From: Ancylostoma caninum
Taxonomy: Eukaryota; Nematoda; Chromadorea; Rhabditida; Ancylostomatidae
Reading direction: 5' to 3'
Length of the DNA stretch: 64,000 nt
Assembly (NCBI GenBank): GCA_037903475.1
Contig: JBAJFG010000604.1
Span: forward strand, 1,173,001 to 1,237,000
The position numbers and the translations under genes are program-made. The notes under the pieces were generated by a model. It made no database searches and was not told the origin of the DNA. It saw only the letters and a list, made by a program, of their open reading frames with translations. Position 1 is the stretch's first letter, and each line of letters opens with the position of its first letter. This document shows positions 13,490 through 25,512 of this stretch, piece by piece.

Positions 13490-13803
13490 TCTTGGAGCGG
13501 TCTTTAAACCCGTTTTCGGGGTAGGGGTCTGTGACAGTTTGCTAACCCGAATCGACGTGTGAAGCCGTTGATCTTACCGATTGAACACGCCAAGACTCGT
13601 TGGCCAACGCCGCAGACGTGGCAGGCAACCAGCACAGCTTGGAAAGATCTGCCTCCGGACTCCAAAAATGTCGCCAGTTCGACCCCTTCAAAAATGGGAC
13701 TTTTTTGCTTTTGAGCATGTTGATGTACATTACTGGGATCAACATGGTGAGAAGGTCTTGGACATGTTTATACCTCCAACAGGAATGAGGTGAGCCCCTG
13801 CCT
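13490..13803. mobile_element. Truncated inverted relative of the neighbouring MITE
   Basis: 13497-13640 is similar to the reverse complement of about 14100-14260, including the GCCAACGCCGCAGACGTGG-type block. The right end is CCCTGCCT followed by TTAA at 13804-13807, matching the TTAA MITE end. No AGGCAG left end is visible, so this copy is partial. Confidence 0.6.
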
Positions 13804-13936
13804 TTAACGTCGTCTCCAGTGGCTTTGCTCTAGTTGTTTTTAGCCATCCATTGACGTTCAGCGCTAGTTGCGCTGGCATTTACACCGCTTGATAGGTGGG
13901 ACAGATGGTGAGTTCGTCCGTTGACTGAACACTTAA

Positions 13937-14353
13937 AGGCAGTGTGTCACCTCGTTTCGTGGGCTGAAAATACCAACAGACTCTAGACCTCCTCGTCACG
14001 CTAATTCCAAACATGTACGTCAAAGCTCATGAAAATGACGAAAACCCCGTTTTCGGAGGGTCCGAAAGTGCAGTTCACGGACCACCTGGGCGGAGCGGTC
14101 CATGAATGTGCTGACTGCCCGCCACGTCTGCAGCGTTGGCCAACACGTCTAAACGTGTCCAATCGATGAGATCAACGGCTTCACGCGCCTACTCGGCTCG
14201 ACAAACTGTTACAAATCCCGTCCCGAAAAACGCTCAAAAGTAGGGTTTAAAGACCTTTTTGTAACATTTTAGGTATACCATTGAATTCAGCATGTCGAGG
14301 AGATTCAGAATCTGGTAAAAGCTCAGACACGAAAACGAGGTGAAACACTGCCT
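13937..14353. mobile_element. TTAA-flanked MITE, copy 2 (417 bp)
   Basis: It starts AGGCAGTGTGTCACCTCG and ends with the near-inverse CGAGGTGAAACACTGCCT. Perfect TTAA lies at 13933-13936 and 14354-14357. It has no coding capacity. Confidence 0.85.
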
Positions 14354-14359
14354 TTAATG

Positions 14360-14990
14360 TTGTCTGGCGTGGATGAGCTGAATAAACAGGTGTGAGGAGG
14401 TCTTTGGTGGTGGAGAGCGTAGATGATAAACTCGAATCACTTTCACGCCTCTGTAGACGGAGTTAAGGCGAAACGTTAGGCCGAAAATAAAACGTGTCCT
14501 TATAAAAACCTGCGTGGCACAAAAGAAAACTTCAGCATATTCTTGTGGGTTTTGGAAGGTTTGGAATTATTTTTATGTCTAAATTGTCATTTTGGAAACA
14601 ATCCATACGTGTTGCAGGAAGGTTCATCACCAGCTCATACGCCTTGCCAAACGCAACAGTTATGCTGAGCAAATCTTTGTGATTTCATTGCTTCTCAAGA
14701 CTGGCCACCCAACACTCCGGATTCACGTGAATACCCAGTATGTGGACTGTTGCAAGCAAAGGCCTGTGCTAGACCTCACGAATATAGCTTTTCTAAGAGC
14801 CGCACTGACTGTAAATGGAACAGTCTGTGGATACGTGCGGCGTACGGTGGATGCCCTCCAGCGCCATCTCCGCTAGTATATCAAGGAAAAAGGATAGCAT
14901 AAAAAAATGAAAAAAATACATAAATGAATGACAGAATATCAAATGATTCTCAGTTGTTAATTTTACGCAACAAAAACTATAAGAATTATT
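14360..14990. other. No supported gene
   Basis: A 94-codon plus-strand frame at 14592-14876 has no recognisable domain and no clear splice context. The rest is AT-rich. Confidence 0.4.
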
Positions 14991-14996
14991 GTAATA

Positions 14997-15051
14997 TCAG
15001 GTTGGTGCGAAATAAATAACCTTTGGGGTAATTAATTTCGCACCAACCTGA
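14997..15051. mobile_element. 55 bp mariner-type terminal palindrome flanked by TA
   Basis: TCAGGTTGGTGCGAAATAAA and its inverse meet across a few central bases, with TA on both sides. This looks like two mariner ends fused, an extreme internal-deletion derivative. Confidence 0.65.
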
Positions 15052-16317
15052 TACTTTGGTAGACACAAATAAACTTGTTTCTTCTGTGGAATGTGAACCA
15101 TTTCGAGTAAACTTGTGTATCAAAAGAGCTTTCCTCCTCCTCCAAAGCCGCTTGAACATTCTGGCTAGCTCTGCTCGTACATTTTTGTAGAGCCGCGAAC
15201 AGATGATGAGCCGGCACGATTTTCGAGTGATCATGGTTAATGACTGCAAACTCAGTCTCTTTTCATCGAAGGTATCCGGTAATTTTGTTGGTTTAGCTCA
15301 AAATCTTCTTTCCATTGGACAGTGAGCTACTAGTTCCCAAAATATTCTTAAACCGATGTTGTTGAACTCCAAGGCAACCATGATCGTGAAAGGAGGTTGT
15401 TCTTTGCCGACCAGGTGTTAAGGACAGTCGTGGAACCTGAATCGGATTTTACCATTCGAACTTTAAGATTAGGGATGGATGCCCACAATACTACAGCTCC
15501 GAAACATTTGACTTCAATCGACAGGGTATGAAAAGAGCGGAAGTGAACACCTGGCGTTCTGACTGATGACAAGCGTCTCATCCGCTGTGAAATCTATTCT
15601 AAATTAATTTTTCGTCTCAAAACGACTCACTTCTTGCTAATGTAATTATCCTAGATGAAGACCGATTGTAGTACGATCACTCTACCCATGTCCACTCGCA
15701 AGAAATGCGAACGGATATGAGTAGAGACCTTTCCCCACCTCTAAGTTTTCCTAAACCAGATCTTCTCTCTAGGGAGGTTGTCTTAGGGGCTCGCTTGTAC
15801 TGTAAAGCTGTGATCCACTGTGACCTTCTCCAGCCTAGATAAACATTGACAACAGAGACCTATTATTGTAATTTCGAGTTGATATCCGAAAATGTGCTGC
15901 AGATGTGGTTGGCACTGGTGGGCCGGAATCAGGTTTTCCCCTGCTCCAGGGTAGAGCTAAGCCTTTCACTAAAATACTCACCCGGCAAAACTGTCGCAGC
16001 AAGGCATTGATGTTCTCATCCATTCTCTGCTTTCCGCACACCTTTTTCTCACAGAATATCACTGTTTCTTAGTCCCAGATGCAAACCTGCAACAGCGGCA
16101 GATAGCTGATCTAGAGCATACCGAAGTCGCTTTCGAAAAATTTTTAGATTTTGAGGTCTCAGTTTTTATTGCAGAGGTATATCGTTCTATTAGATTATTA
16201 GAGATGATTTAACGAATAAAATGGGCAATTTAATTATGAAGAATATTTTGTTCAAGCCAAGTTATAACACTGTGAACTGCAGTGTTCGTTTCGGCAATTA
16301 ATTTCGCACCAATCCGA
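15052..16317. mobile_element. Possible mariner-length relic between matching ends
   Basis: A related inverted end, TTAATTTCGCACCAATCCGA followed by TA, occurs at 16298-16319. It matches the 15.0 kb end with a few changes. The ~1.3 kb distance equals a full mariner. I could not recognise transposase motifs inside, so the internal DNA may be unrelated. Confidence 0.35.
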
Positions 16318-17047
16318 TAATTGCATCGATGGCGTTGTAGTGGAGGTTGATTTTACTATCGATACTTTCTCCGTATTCTGTGCAATAGTACATAGTATAC
16401 ATTGTGAACATCTTAGCCGAACGCGGGATTGTCAAAAATGTCCCGTCTAAATCTAAGTCAACAAGTCTAACTCGTTCGGTCCTCATTATCGACATTACCT
16501 GTTCAGAGCTTTTACAGAGATATAACTTCAATTTCCGCCAGAGTTTTACAGAGATGCAACTTCAATTTCCGCCAGAGTTCTGTTATTTTTGAGTGTGGCC
16601 TAGTTCTTCACTCTCGACTGAGGCCTTTCGGTAGCTATTTTCAATGATGAAAGTGAGACCGTCGAATCATGTGCCAATAAAACATTACTGCAACTTCGTG
16701 TTCGGCTAACAAACTCATAAATCATACACGTGATCCAAGACGAGGTTCAGAGATTACCGTAAATGGAGACTGCTGGAATACGCTTGGGTTGATGTTTCGC
16801 ATCAAATGGGGCGAACGCACTAGTGATAGAAGCGACATCCTAGCGCGTCTACGTGGCCAGCACAGTCCAGCATTGACCTTAAATCACTATTTTTTCACTA
16901 CTCGATTGCAATATTGATGAACATCTGATATAATTTAAAAACTATTCAAGCGTTATGTAATTCTGCAGAGACGAACTTTTTTCATTCTTCGATTCTCATG
17001 AAAGTTTCAAAGTAATCTTTCAGAACAGAAATAGTTTTACAACTCTT

Positions 17048-17419
17048 AACATAAACCATCAGCCGAACTGATCGGATGGTGTCCCTGTTCTGTTCTCCTC
17101 CGCTACTTGACACGATCGATGGTTTGATCTTTACGAAAGCTAACCAAGTCTTCCACCCCACCAGGGTTGATGAACTGATACCATTTTACAGGGAACATAC
17201 GCATTCACTGTCTCTACGACGCTCAGATGAACACGAATGCGTGGCGCATCTCACAAACCGGGATAGAATGACGTGGGTCACTTTATTCTATATTGGCTCA
17301 TGAGGTACATGTGTCGTTGAATACCGGGATAATCTGCTGGATACCTCGAACTGACTCCTGATCCAATACATGAATAGCACAGGGACACCATCCGATCAGT
17401 TCGGCTGATGGCTTATGTT
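17048..17419. mobile_element. 372 bp MITE with 41 bp terminal inverted repeats
   Basis: AACATAAACCATCAGCCGAA and the following bases to about 17088 are repeated inverted at 17379-17419 with one mismatch. No coding capacity. The end sequence does not match the TTAA family, and the superfamily is unknown. Confidence 0.82.
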
Positions 17420-17895
17420 TTACTCCGCTAAATCCGCGCTAGGGATGCAGCCCGAACATGGTAATACGTCGGATAGAAGCCAGGGCAGCATCTCGTACCA
17501 GTTGCTGTCATTCTTCAGTCTATAAAGGGGGAATCTTGAGCAACAATGGAGAACAGGATGGTAGCAACTGGGAGGATAAATTACCTGGGTTTCTACTCGA
17601 CGTTTTACGTCGGTCGGGCTGCGTTTCTGCTGCGCAGTTGGAGTAGCTATTATGCCATCACGGTTAAGAACTGAACCAAACAAGAGCCGACTCTGGATCG
17701 TGGAAGGTTACTTGGCTACACAGGTGGGTCTCGTTTTTTTTAATGGTAGGGGGAGGGCCGCCGCGCTTCTCAAGCGCTCTCTCCTCGGAGCTTATCCAGA
17801 TTTGATGGCTCTCCCATAACGCTTCTTTTATGCATGCGGCTAGCCGAGCAACCTCCTTTTCCCGTTAACGTGTGGGACATGATCACGGGTGTGCG

Positions 17896-17985
17896 GAATT
17901 TTCCGTTTTCCGTTTTACGCTTTCCGTTTTCCGCCCATTTTTGGCCTTCCGTTTCCGTTTTGCGGGATTTAAAAATTTACTTCCG
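17896..17985. repeat. Short TTTTCCG-type simple repeat
   Basis: TTTTCCG, TTTCCG and close variants are repeated about ten times in under 100 bases. No gene overlaps it. Confidence 0.7.
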
Positions 17986-19435
17986 CACATGATCACAACC
18001 TCAGGACACGTTGCCATATAGCTCACGAACTATCCTGTTGTGCCACGACTAGGAAAGAATTTTAGGAGGGTCCGACAACTTATAGCAGAACGTGTATGTG
18101 TTATGCAGTTTTTCATGCTGATCTTAGATGTGTTCACCCTATCTGCTGCGGAGTTTCCAGTGATGAACCAAGTGTCATAATTGCGGACTTTTAAACCGCT
18201 CAAATTGAACTTTCGGGTTATGCTCTACTAGAAAAATTTGCACTAAAACTGCATCAAACCCCTTAGGTAATTGGAACTGATTCCAGAACGTGCATAAATT
18301 TGAGTAGTTCTACGCAATCTTTTGGCGGAATATGCCCAAAAGCCAAATCTAGGGCCCCTCGGGCAATTTAGCCATGCATGTAACTCTTCACATAGTGCTA
18401 CACAGCAGATACGGTGGACGGATTCGAAATCTGTGTTAAAAACTGTATTTGACAGCATGCATCTCGTTACGAATTGTCAGATCCCTCAAGTGTCCTTCGC
18501 TAGTGGGCATGCACATGCGCATATGGTCAATCGTTATAATCCTTTCCAGAATTCCACTTGTTCGCACAGCTGTCCTTCGTAGTGTTCCCTCGATGCTGCA
18601 GAGGATTACTTGCGCAATGTACACTACCTACGGTAGGCATATAGGATTATCACTGCCAATGTCGTGTAGGTCACCCGTTATACATCTGCACGTGTTGCTG
18701 ATCTCCACTGGATACTTGCTGATCTCCTTCCTTTCCTAAAAATATAATATGGAACACTTACAGTTTATAAAAAAAAGATAATCGCGGTGGAACCTAGCAG
18801 TTGCGGAGAAAATGCGTGTATCGCACGCTTTTCGCACCTGCCCTGTAGTGGACGCTACAGTATTCAGAAGTAGTCGAGGGAAGGGGAAGCAAATAACGCG
18901 TTGGGAGCGCGGAGGGAGCAGTGGATGAAAACTCGAATGCTCACGAAGGAACAAATAAGAACATGTTTAACATCTCCCGCGACCTTAAGCTTGGCGTGGT
19001 GTGTCACTTGGGACACGCGCATTTGAACTGCTGTGGGTCCCGGGCTCAAGCACTTGAGCACGTGGTTCCACATGGTAAATTGAATTGGTGAATTCGCGCA
19101 AATCCTAGATTGATTGTTTTCGCTTTTGTGGTCGTCAAAAGCGTTCCCGAATGTTCTTCGTCCATCCATTTTATATTGATTGAAATTTCTTTTTAATATT
19201 TATCGTCTTTTTTATTGTGCTTTTCAACCAGGTATTGAAAAAGTTGCAAGGAAGATCTGCTCTGCCCAGAGCGTGTGTGGGACCCTTGGATATTTGTTAG
19301 TATAACACTACATAGCGTTGCTAGTTGTGAATGCTTCACAAGAATACAGTGACAGTAACACAGCTACCACTTCTCTCTTCTCTCATTTCTTCAAGTGACA
19401 TCAGCTACCAGTTCTCCACTTCAACAATTGTTGAA

Positions 19436-19778
19436 CAGTGATTGTTGAAAGTGGAGAAGTGGTATCTGGTGTCGCAGTTTAGGTGATAGTTCTGTGTTCG
19501 ACGTGGCTGAAGTTGCGGAAGTACTTCTCACTGATGTTGACGTACTCGTTGCGGTTGTATGCGAGGAGAGAGTAGCTGTGATTGTTCAAAGTGGAGAAGT
19601 TGTAACTGGTGTCGTAGTTTTAGGTGATGGATCTGTTCTGGACGTAACCGAAGTTGTGGAAGCACTTTTCACTGATGCTGATGTACTCGTTGCGATTGTA
19701 TGTGAGGAGAGGGTAGCTGGGATTGTAGATTGTGGAGTAGTGCTGACTGGTGTGCAGGGTCAAGCGTGGTGTTGGTAA
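19436..19778. repeat. 129 bp coding-like tandem repeat, possible mucin-type relic
   Basis: About two and a half units of 129 bp are present. The plus frame (19494-19778) is open for 94 codons with a 43-residue repeat rich in Val, Glu and Asp (VDVLVAVVCEERVA, then ADVLVAIVCEERVA). The minus frame reads as a Thr/Ser/Pro-rich peptide (TTSVTSRTDPSPKTTTPVTT) typical of secreted mucin repeats, but has a TGA in one unit. I cannot tell which strand, if either, was coding. It may be a decayed mucin exon or simply a minisatellite. Confidence 0.6.
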
Positions 19779-19869
19779 AAAAACCGAACCCAAGGCGACC
19801 CCCCTTGTGGACGGAAAAAATGCGACCCCCCCCCCCGGAAAGGAAATTCTTTTTTTTTCAGTTATTATA

Positions 19870-20706
19870 TTAGGTTGATGTAAAAAATGGCGCTTTTCGA
19901 CTGCTCTACATTCTCGTGCGATATCATGAAGAATTCCAAAGCAAAAGTGGTCGTATGGTATACTAAATTAATCATCATTTCACGCTCTATTTCACTGTTG
20001 GTGAGTCATCAGCTGTAGCTAGGATCGAGCGATTTTTTGTACGAGTTAACTGGGTCGAAATGCAGTCGAAGCAGCGTCGAACATCAACCAAGCATTTAGC
20101 TCAGGAACAGTCTCAAAACTACTATACAGAGATGGTTCGAAAAATTTCGCGGAGATGAGAGCAGTGAAGATGAGGAGCACGGTCGTCGGCAATCTAACGT
20201 TGATGAGGGTGATCTGAGGGCAGTCTTAGAAGCTGATCCTTCTAAATCTACCAGATATGTAGCAGAGGAGCTCGACGTCGTTCGGCATTTGAAACTGATT
20301 GGAAAGTTGAAGAAGCTCGCTAAGTGGGCGCCACACGAGTTGAATGAAGACCAAAAGGATCGCCGCTTTGAAATCTCATCTTCACTTATTCTACGGAATA
20401 AAAACGAGCCATTTCTCGATCACCTGCGACGAAAAATGGACCCTATACGATAACCGACGAAGACCAGCCAAGTGGTTCGACGGAGATGAATCTCCTAAGC
20501 ATTTTCCAAAGCCAAATATACACCAGAAAAAGGTCATGGTCACCGTCTGGTGGTGTGCCGCGGGGCTTATCCCCTATAATTTTCTCAAATCAGAGATGTG
20601 TTGATTGTAATGGTTCTCATTTTGACTAATAAAACTCTGTTTGAGCTTAGTTATAGTGACTTGAAGATGACGGTCCAAAAGCGCCATTTCTTTTGCATCA
20701 ACCTAA
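19870..20706 (+). mobile_element. Internally decayed mariner element with TA target duplication
   Basis: Terminal inverted repeats start TTAGGTTGATGTAAAAAATG and end with the near-inverse CATTTCTTTTGCATCAACCTAA. TA lies on both sides. At 837 bp it is shorter than the ~1.3 kb of an autonomous mariner. The transposase remains only as fragments. Confidence 0.92.
20044..20604 (+). pseudogene. Mariner transposase relic
   Basis: Mariner transposases cut and paste TA-flanked elements using a DDD triad. The last open part (20344-20604) contains DEKWTLYDNRRRPAKW, HFPKPNIHQKKVMVTVWW and GLIPYNFL, the mariner block around the first catalytic Asp plus the downstream conserved tryptophans. Upstream, the helix-turn-helix and WVPHEL-like parts are only recognisable across different frames, so there are frameshifts. 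The frame ends soon after the NFL block, so the remaining catalytic Asp residues are lost. It cannot make active transposase. Confidence 0.88.
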
Positions 20707-21114
20707 TAGTTCAGTGATTTTTTAGGCATCTAAAGAACACCTCTTAATTTTTTAAATTTTTTTAAAAATTAGTTTTGTTGATTTTCGACTTTTAATTTTT
20801 GGTTTTGAGTTTTTATCAATTAAACTACGTAGTATAATAGTTTAGGTATGTCGTGTCCACGCTATTTAGTGGATATCGAAGTGACTGTTTGAATTAGTAG
20901 GTTGGAGTTTTTTTTTCAATCTGTGATTACCCACTATTATTCCAATATTTTCAGATACTGGAGGTAAATGGAATGTGCACACATTTGGAAGGAAAACCTG
21001 TATTGAATGAAATGTATATTCGTGCAATATCTCCATAATAAATCTTCTGCTACTCGTGTTTTTCATTCGGCGAACTCGAGAAGGGGACGGAACGTGAGGA
21101 GAGGATATCCCCTC

Positions 21115-21786
21115 TCAAAATCTTCCTGTAGCTCGAAATTCAGGGCCTCGTGGTGGCGGCAGATGCGTATTTGGCGGAGGGCGAGGAAGACCTACAAAAA
21201 AACATAATAAACGAATGATAAATGACTGAGGTCGATTTTAGATGAAAGGATTCACACGATATCGATCTGACGTGGATTTAGCGAAATTTATTCTTGAATC
21301 AATTAAAAAAAAACAACTCACCACTGATGCCGCCAACAATACGAACAATCGTTGAAGTCAGCTTGGCCAAGTGAGGGAAATCGGGGATGACGATATCTTG
21401 CGACATGACAGCAGATGTAGAAATTATGCAGTAAACGGTAAAATTATTAAGTCATGGACACACATGTGAGATCAGTACTTGATCATCTTGACCTTGACTC
21501 CCGTTGATCTTCGGGTATACCGAACGAGTGCCAGCAATCCTTCCATTTGTCCATCTCGCGGGGACACTGATAGCATCGTATCTATCCTTGGAGGACTTCG
21601 TGAAGAAGTCTGACCATCGGGTCGGGAGATCAGCACTAATGGGATTGAGGATTAATGAGGTGTGAAGGTAGTGAGAGCATGAAGATAGATTGGGAGAAGA
21701 ATAATCAATGGATTGGCTCTGCGATTCTCCATTCCCTGACGTATCCTGAAGGCATGCGCTGATGGCACCTGCGCCTGCACCTGCAT
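21115..21786 (-). CDS. Three 3'-terminal exons of an unidentified host gene
   Basis: Three minus-strand exons fit by splice sites and reading phase: 21786-21493 (after CTTTCAG), 21396-21322 and 21191-21115 (after TTTTGTAG, ending in TGA). Both introns split codons after the first base, and the exons agree. The peptide begins with an Ala/Gly and Ser-rich stretch, then has RWSDFFTKSSKDRYDAISVP and ARWTNGRIAGTR, and ends in a proline-rich tail with LPPPRGPEF. The first donor (GTCAAG) and the second acceptor (CGCAAG) are weak. I do not recognise the family. The start codon must lie above 21.8 kb. Confidence 0.5.
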
Positions 21787-21879
21787 CTGAAAGGTCAGAG
21801 TCACGACGCGGACATGACTTCTTTGGAAAAGAAGTGGACTAGTTAGGTGTTTACGGTAGTTATCTAGCTGTGTTTGTAT

Positions 21880-22245
21880 ATTAACAACACCTCGGGTTCA
21901 ATCGCCGCAGAAACGCAGTTTTTGCAAATTAGAAATATTCATTTAAGAGCGGTCAGTTGTCACACGTATATCGGTCGCACACTCCACACACTTACTGTAA
22001 GCAACTGGAGTAACACAGAAATCGTTTTCATGCTGAAACAACTCCAAGGTTCAGTCCCCGCCGGAGCCTAATTTTTGCAAAATGGAATTCTGCATTTACA
22101 ACCACTCATTTGTCACACGTGTGTCTGGCGCACACTCTACACACTTATTGTAAGCAGCTGGAGTTACACAGGTGTCGTTTTCATGCTCAAACAACTCCAG
22201 GGCTCAATCCCCGCCGGAGCCTTATTTTTGCAAAATGGGAAAACG
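21880..22245 (+). repeat. Tandem repeat of about 150 bp with a tRNA B-box-like motif
   Basis: GGTTCAATCGCCGC, GGTTCAGTCCCCGCCGGAGCC and GGCTCAATCCCCGCCGGAGCC occur near 21892, 22048 and 22200, each followed by TTTTTGCAAA. Between them, CACACTCTACACACTTATTG-type and TGGAGTAACACAG-type segments repeat. The repeated box resembles an RNA polymerase III B box, so a tRNA-derived SINE is possible, but no tRNA fold is evident. Confidence 0.7.
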
Positions 22246-22249
22246 CATG

Positions 22250-23520
22250 TGGGGGCAGTCGGACATTGGACATCCATGTTTACAAACAAAACCAAACGGT
22301 CAGAGCCTTTTTTGAGCGATGAAGGTAGCGCATGAGTGGCTTTGTTTCACTCATAGTTAGAATCGTACACGTGTATATGCATGGTTGTTTCTCACGAACT
22401 TAAAATGGGTTAGCATGTGACCTGAGAAAATGGCTCAACTCGTTCTGCTATCAGGAAGATTTGCGCTTTCTGATACACATCTTTCTACTCTGAAAAATTT
22501 GGTCTAATAGGGTTAAATTTGGGTGAACTTTCGTTGGTAAAAACATGGGAAAATGGTCATTTTTATCAACGGTTTACCATCGGTTTACCAACGGAATAAA
22601 AATTCGTCCCAGGAAATATTGAGAGCTGAAATTTTGCGCGAATATACTTCCTCTTTCAGGATCATATCTGAGGTTCCGTCAGCTTCCACATATGCCCTGA
22701 AAAAAAAGCCATGAAAAAAGCCTAGTTTCTAGCAAGTGTGGTGTTAATCTGAGGCGAATAACTTCAGAGTTACTTTATATGGGGGAACAGATTCAAAACG
22801 CTACAATAGAGGAAGATTTGCTCTTTCGTACGCATAGGGTCGTTTTTTGGAGGACATTGGCATTTCTTCAGTTATTGAGTGTCAACGTACCTCAAATTTA
22901 ACAAATTTTGCTGTCACGGCTTATGTGGTGTTATCGCCATAAAAATCTACCAAAACAGAAGCAGTGAGATTTTGAATGCTCATAAGGTTTGATTCTGGGA
23001 GGCCGCTCTCACAGTTTCGGAGCACCATGTGATGTCCAGATGTCATAGGACGACATCTACGAAATTGCACTCTGAGCTGCATATTTATTAGATCCTACGA
23101 GTCGATTTATAGCCAAATAAAACGTGGAAGCTTGAGAAGAACATGTTCACCCAGGATTTCGCACTCTTTTTTCTTAGTACTAAAGGTAAAAAAAACATAT
23201 TGAAGTGTTTGCAAAACCACCGCCCTCGCGAGAAATCGAACTTAGGGCCTGCTGGTGAAACACTGCACCTTGCCCCTAAACCAACGCTGTTCTTAACGCT
23301 ATTGTTTCGAACTTGAACTAAGCTAATGTCGCTAGCACAGAAGTGCCATATTTGTAGTGTATGGAGAACAAATCGATACCAAAGGTCACAGTTATGTCAC
23401 CAAAATACCGCACTCTTCAGGTAACGAGCACGCGAGCTCCTTGCCACGTTGTGATGTTTCTCGTTCTTTTCGCTTTTTTACCATCTCATTAACTGTCGAT
23501 GAACCTTCTGTGTGCCACCC
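22250..23520. other. No recognisable gene
   Basis: AT-rich sequence without domains. A stretch near 23225-23290 has a weak tRNA-like B box on the minus strand but no complete cloverleaf. Confidence 0.45.
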
Positions 23521-23529
23521 GTATCTCAG

Positions 23530-23680
23530 CGAGGTATCGACGCTGCAATTCCGATCCGCCAAGAACCTTCAATACATCGAGTTGGCCGTCACCGAGAAAT
23601 GTCGACGCGATGAAGGATTAATGAATGAATTGAAGTTGACCAAGTATGGTCTCCCGGTCGTGAATACGAAGTCGCGGCTG
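23530..23680 (+). CDS. Internal exon of an unidentified host gene
   Basis: The exon starts after CGTATCTCAG and ends before a consensus GTGAGT donor. It encodes about 50 residues in one open frame, rich in charged residues, including FRSAKNLQYIELAVTEKCRR and ELKLTKYGLPVV. Codon choice is clearly coding-like. It starts at phase 2 and ends at phase 0. I could not find phase-matched partners, and the family is not recognised. The open frame continues upstream to 23357, so an earlier exon start is possible. Confidence 0.5.
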
Positions 23681-25512
23681 GTGAGTCTCATCTTTTCATT
23701 TTCAATTTTTTTTTAAAAATTTCATTGCCTTAACTTATTCTTCCAAGATTTATATTATACAGAGTTTTGGATATGATGAAGGTTTTTTTGAGAATTGTTT
23801 TTAAATGATTTTTTAGATGGATTAACAAAGACGCTTCCTCACGGAAACGTTCGCGGATTCCAATAATCTAAAATGGCCCAAAAGCAAGGAAGATTACTAT
23901 GCTTTCTTCGCGCTCGGCAGTCGGACAAGGGGCGACACAACGGTTCCACCGGGGAATTCCCCTCGCGGAAGCAAGTCAATCCACTTTAATTTCTTTATGA
24001 TCCTTAGGCATGGATCTGCAAGATGCACCCTTTTCGTGAACTGGCCTTACTGCGACCATCCAAGTGACAAACCAGAGAAAGGGCAAAAAACTTTACTGGG
24101 CTATTTGACGAGATCCAGTTCAACGAGACTTCCGCAAGTACGGAGCGGGGATCATTACTGTGACGGTCACAATGCTTACATGGTGTAGCACTTCAAAGGA
24201 AAAGACTCGATCTACTTTGTGATCTACTTTTTTAAAAGTTCAATACAACATTGACTCGTTGCTGACCGCATGTATCCATGGTTCTGATGTGAAGCTCACA
24301 TAGCTTTGCACTAGACAGCTTCTCTTACCTTAAATACGGGATAGATTTGGCACATCACCATTAAATTTACCGTTTCATAAGTATAGACACAGTCTATGAG
24401 AAAATACAAATAATTCTTATCTTCAAGGGAAAAAGTGGGCTTAATATTTTGATAAGAACCAATAATGGTCCACAATGTAAATCTGCAGGATCTCCGGGTA
24501 GAGGGGAGGTTCTTCGGGGTCGACCTGCAAATATGTATAAGATATTGAGTCCTACAATCGAACGAAGAATTTTGGTATGCAAAAGAAGACATCGCATCAA
24601 AGACGGCGTCGCAAACCCTGCCTGAACTCGAAGCACATGATATGCATTAATGGTGTCTGAGCCGTTGCGTTGGCTCCGTCATGCAGTGCAGGGGTTAAAA
24701 AGGCATTTAACCGCTGCATCACCATTGCACATTGTTGACTGCATCTCATATCTGGGATTATCCCGCTTCAAAAAGCTGCACAGCCTTGTTTTCTCAGAAA
24801 AAAAGTGGTGATCGCCATGTCGAAAAAACGAGTTGGTTGTTTTCGAACTTTTTAAAGCTCGTGCTATGTTTAAATGATTTCACAGGATGAGAAAAGCTTT
24901 ATTTGGACTGTGTTAAGATGAATGCACGCCGCTGGGATGACATACAAGGAGAGCCAGACTCTCTCAAAACGAGCACCTTTGGAGGTAAGCGCTGCCAAAG
25001 TTGGTGATGTTTCCTCCCATAACGACATCCTCGATATTATTTCTATTGCTACATATTCGAATTCCTCAAATCACAAGGCACCTTTAGTGTTCAATTCTTA
25101 CATTTTTCCCAGTCGCTCAACAAATAAGCATTTTGAGTGATCCTAACTGACGGTGCTATCTGCATGCTCATACCACCAACATCGAACATCCGTGGAGCAT
25201 CGTACCAGATGACATCCATAGCCGGAACCGAACATCTTCCGGCACAACAAGCCTGGAAAAAAGCTATTGCCTGTACCAAGACCCGTTTTGATAGCCATTC
25301 GCTGGAAGGGATGGGTAAACCTATGCCAACCCATGTTTTCTGAGTTGCTTGGGAATTGCGGAGACCTATCATCTACAAATCTGCTGCTGCAGGGAAGTTC
25401 CCTCTGTGAAATCATCGTTTTCTGAAAGTGCGTCTATACTTATGAAACGGTCCCTAGGAGGGGAAAGTGCTGAATCTATCAATTTTTTTTTGCCATAACT
25501 TCGAATGAAACG

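Noticed and set aside
15348..15581. Minus-strand frame as a mariner transposase piece
   Set aside because: No catalytic or helix-turn-helix motif could be recognised in any frame.
23225..23290. tRNA-like segment on the minus strand
   Set aside because: A B-box resemblance only; no full cloverleaf could be drawn.
25091..25415. Overlapping frames on both strands near 25.1-25.4 kb
   Set aside because: No domain, no consistent splice sites, and both strands open.
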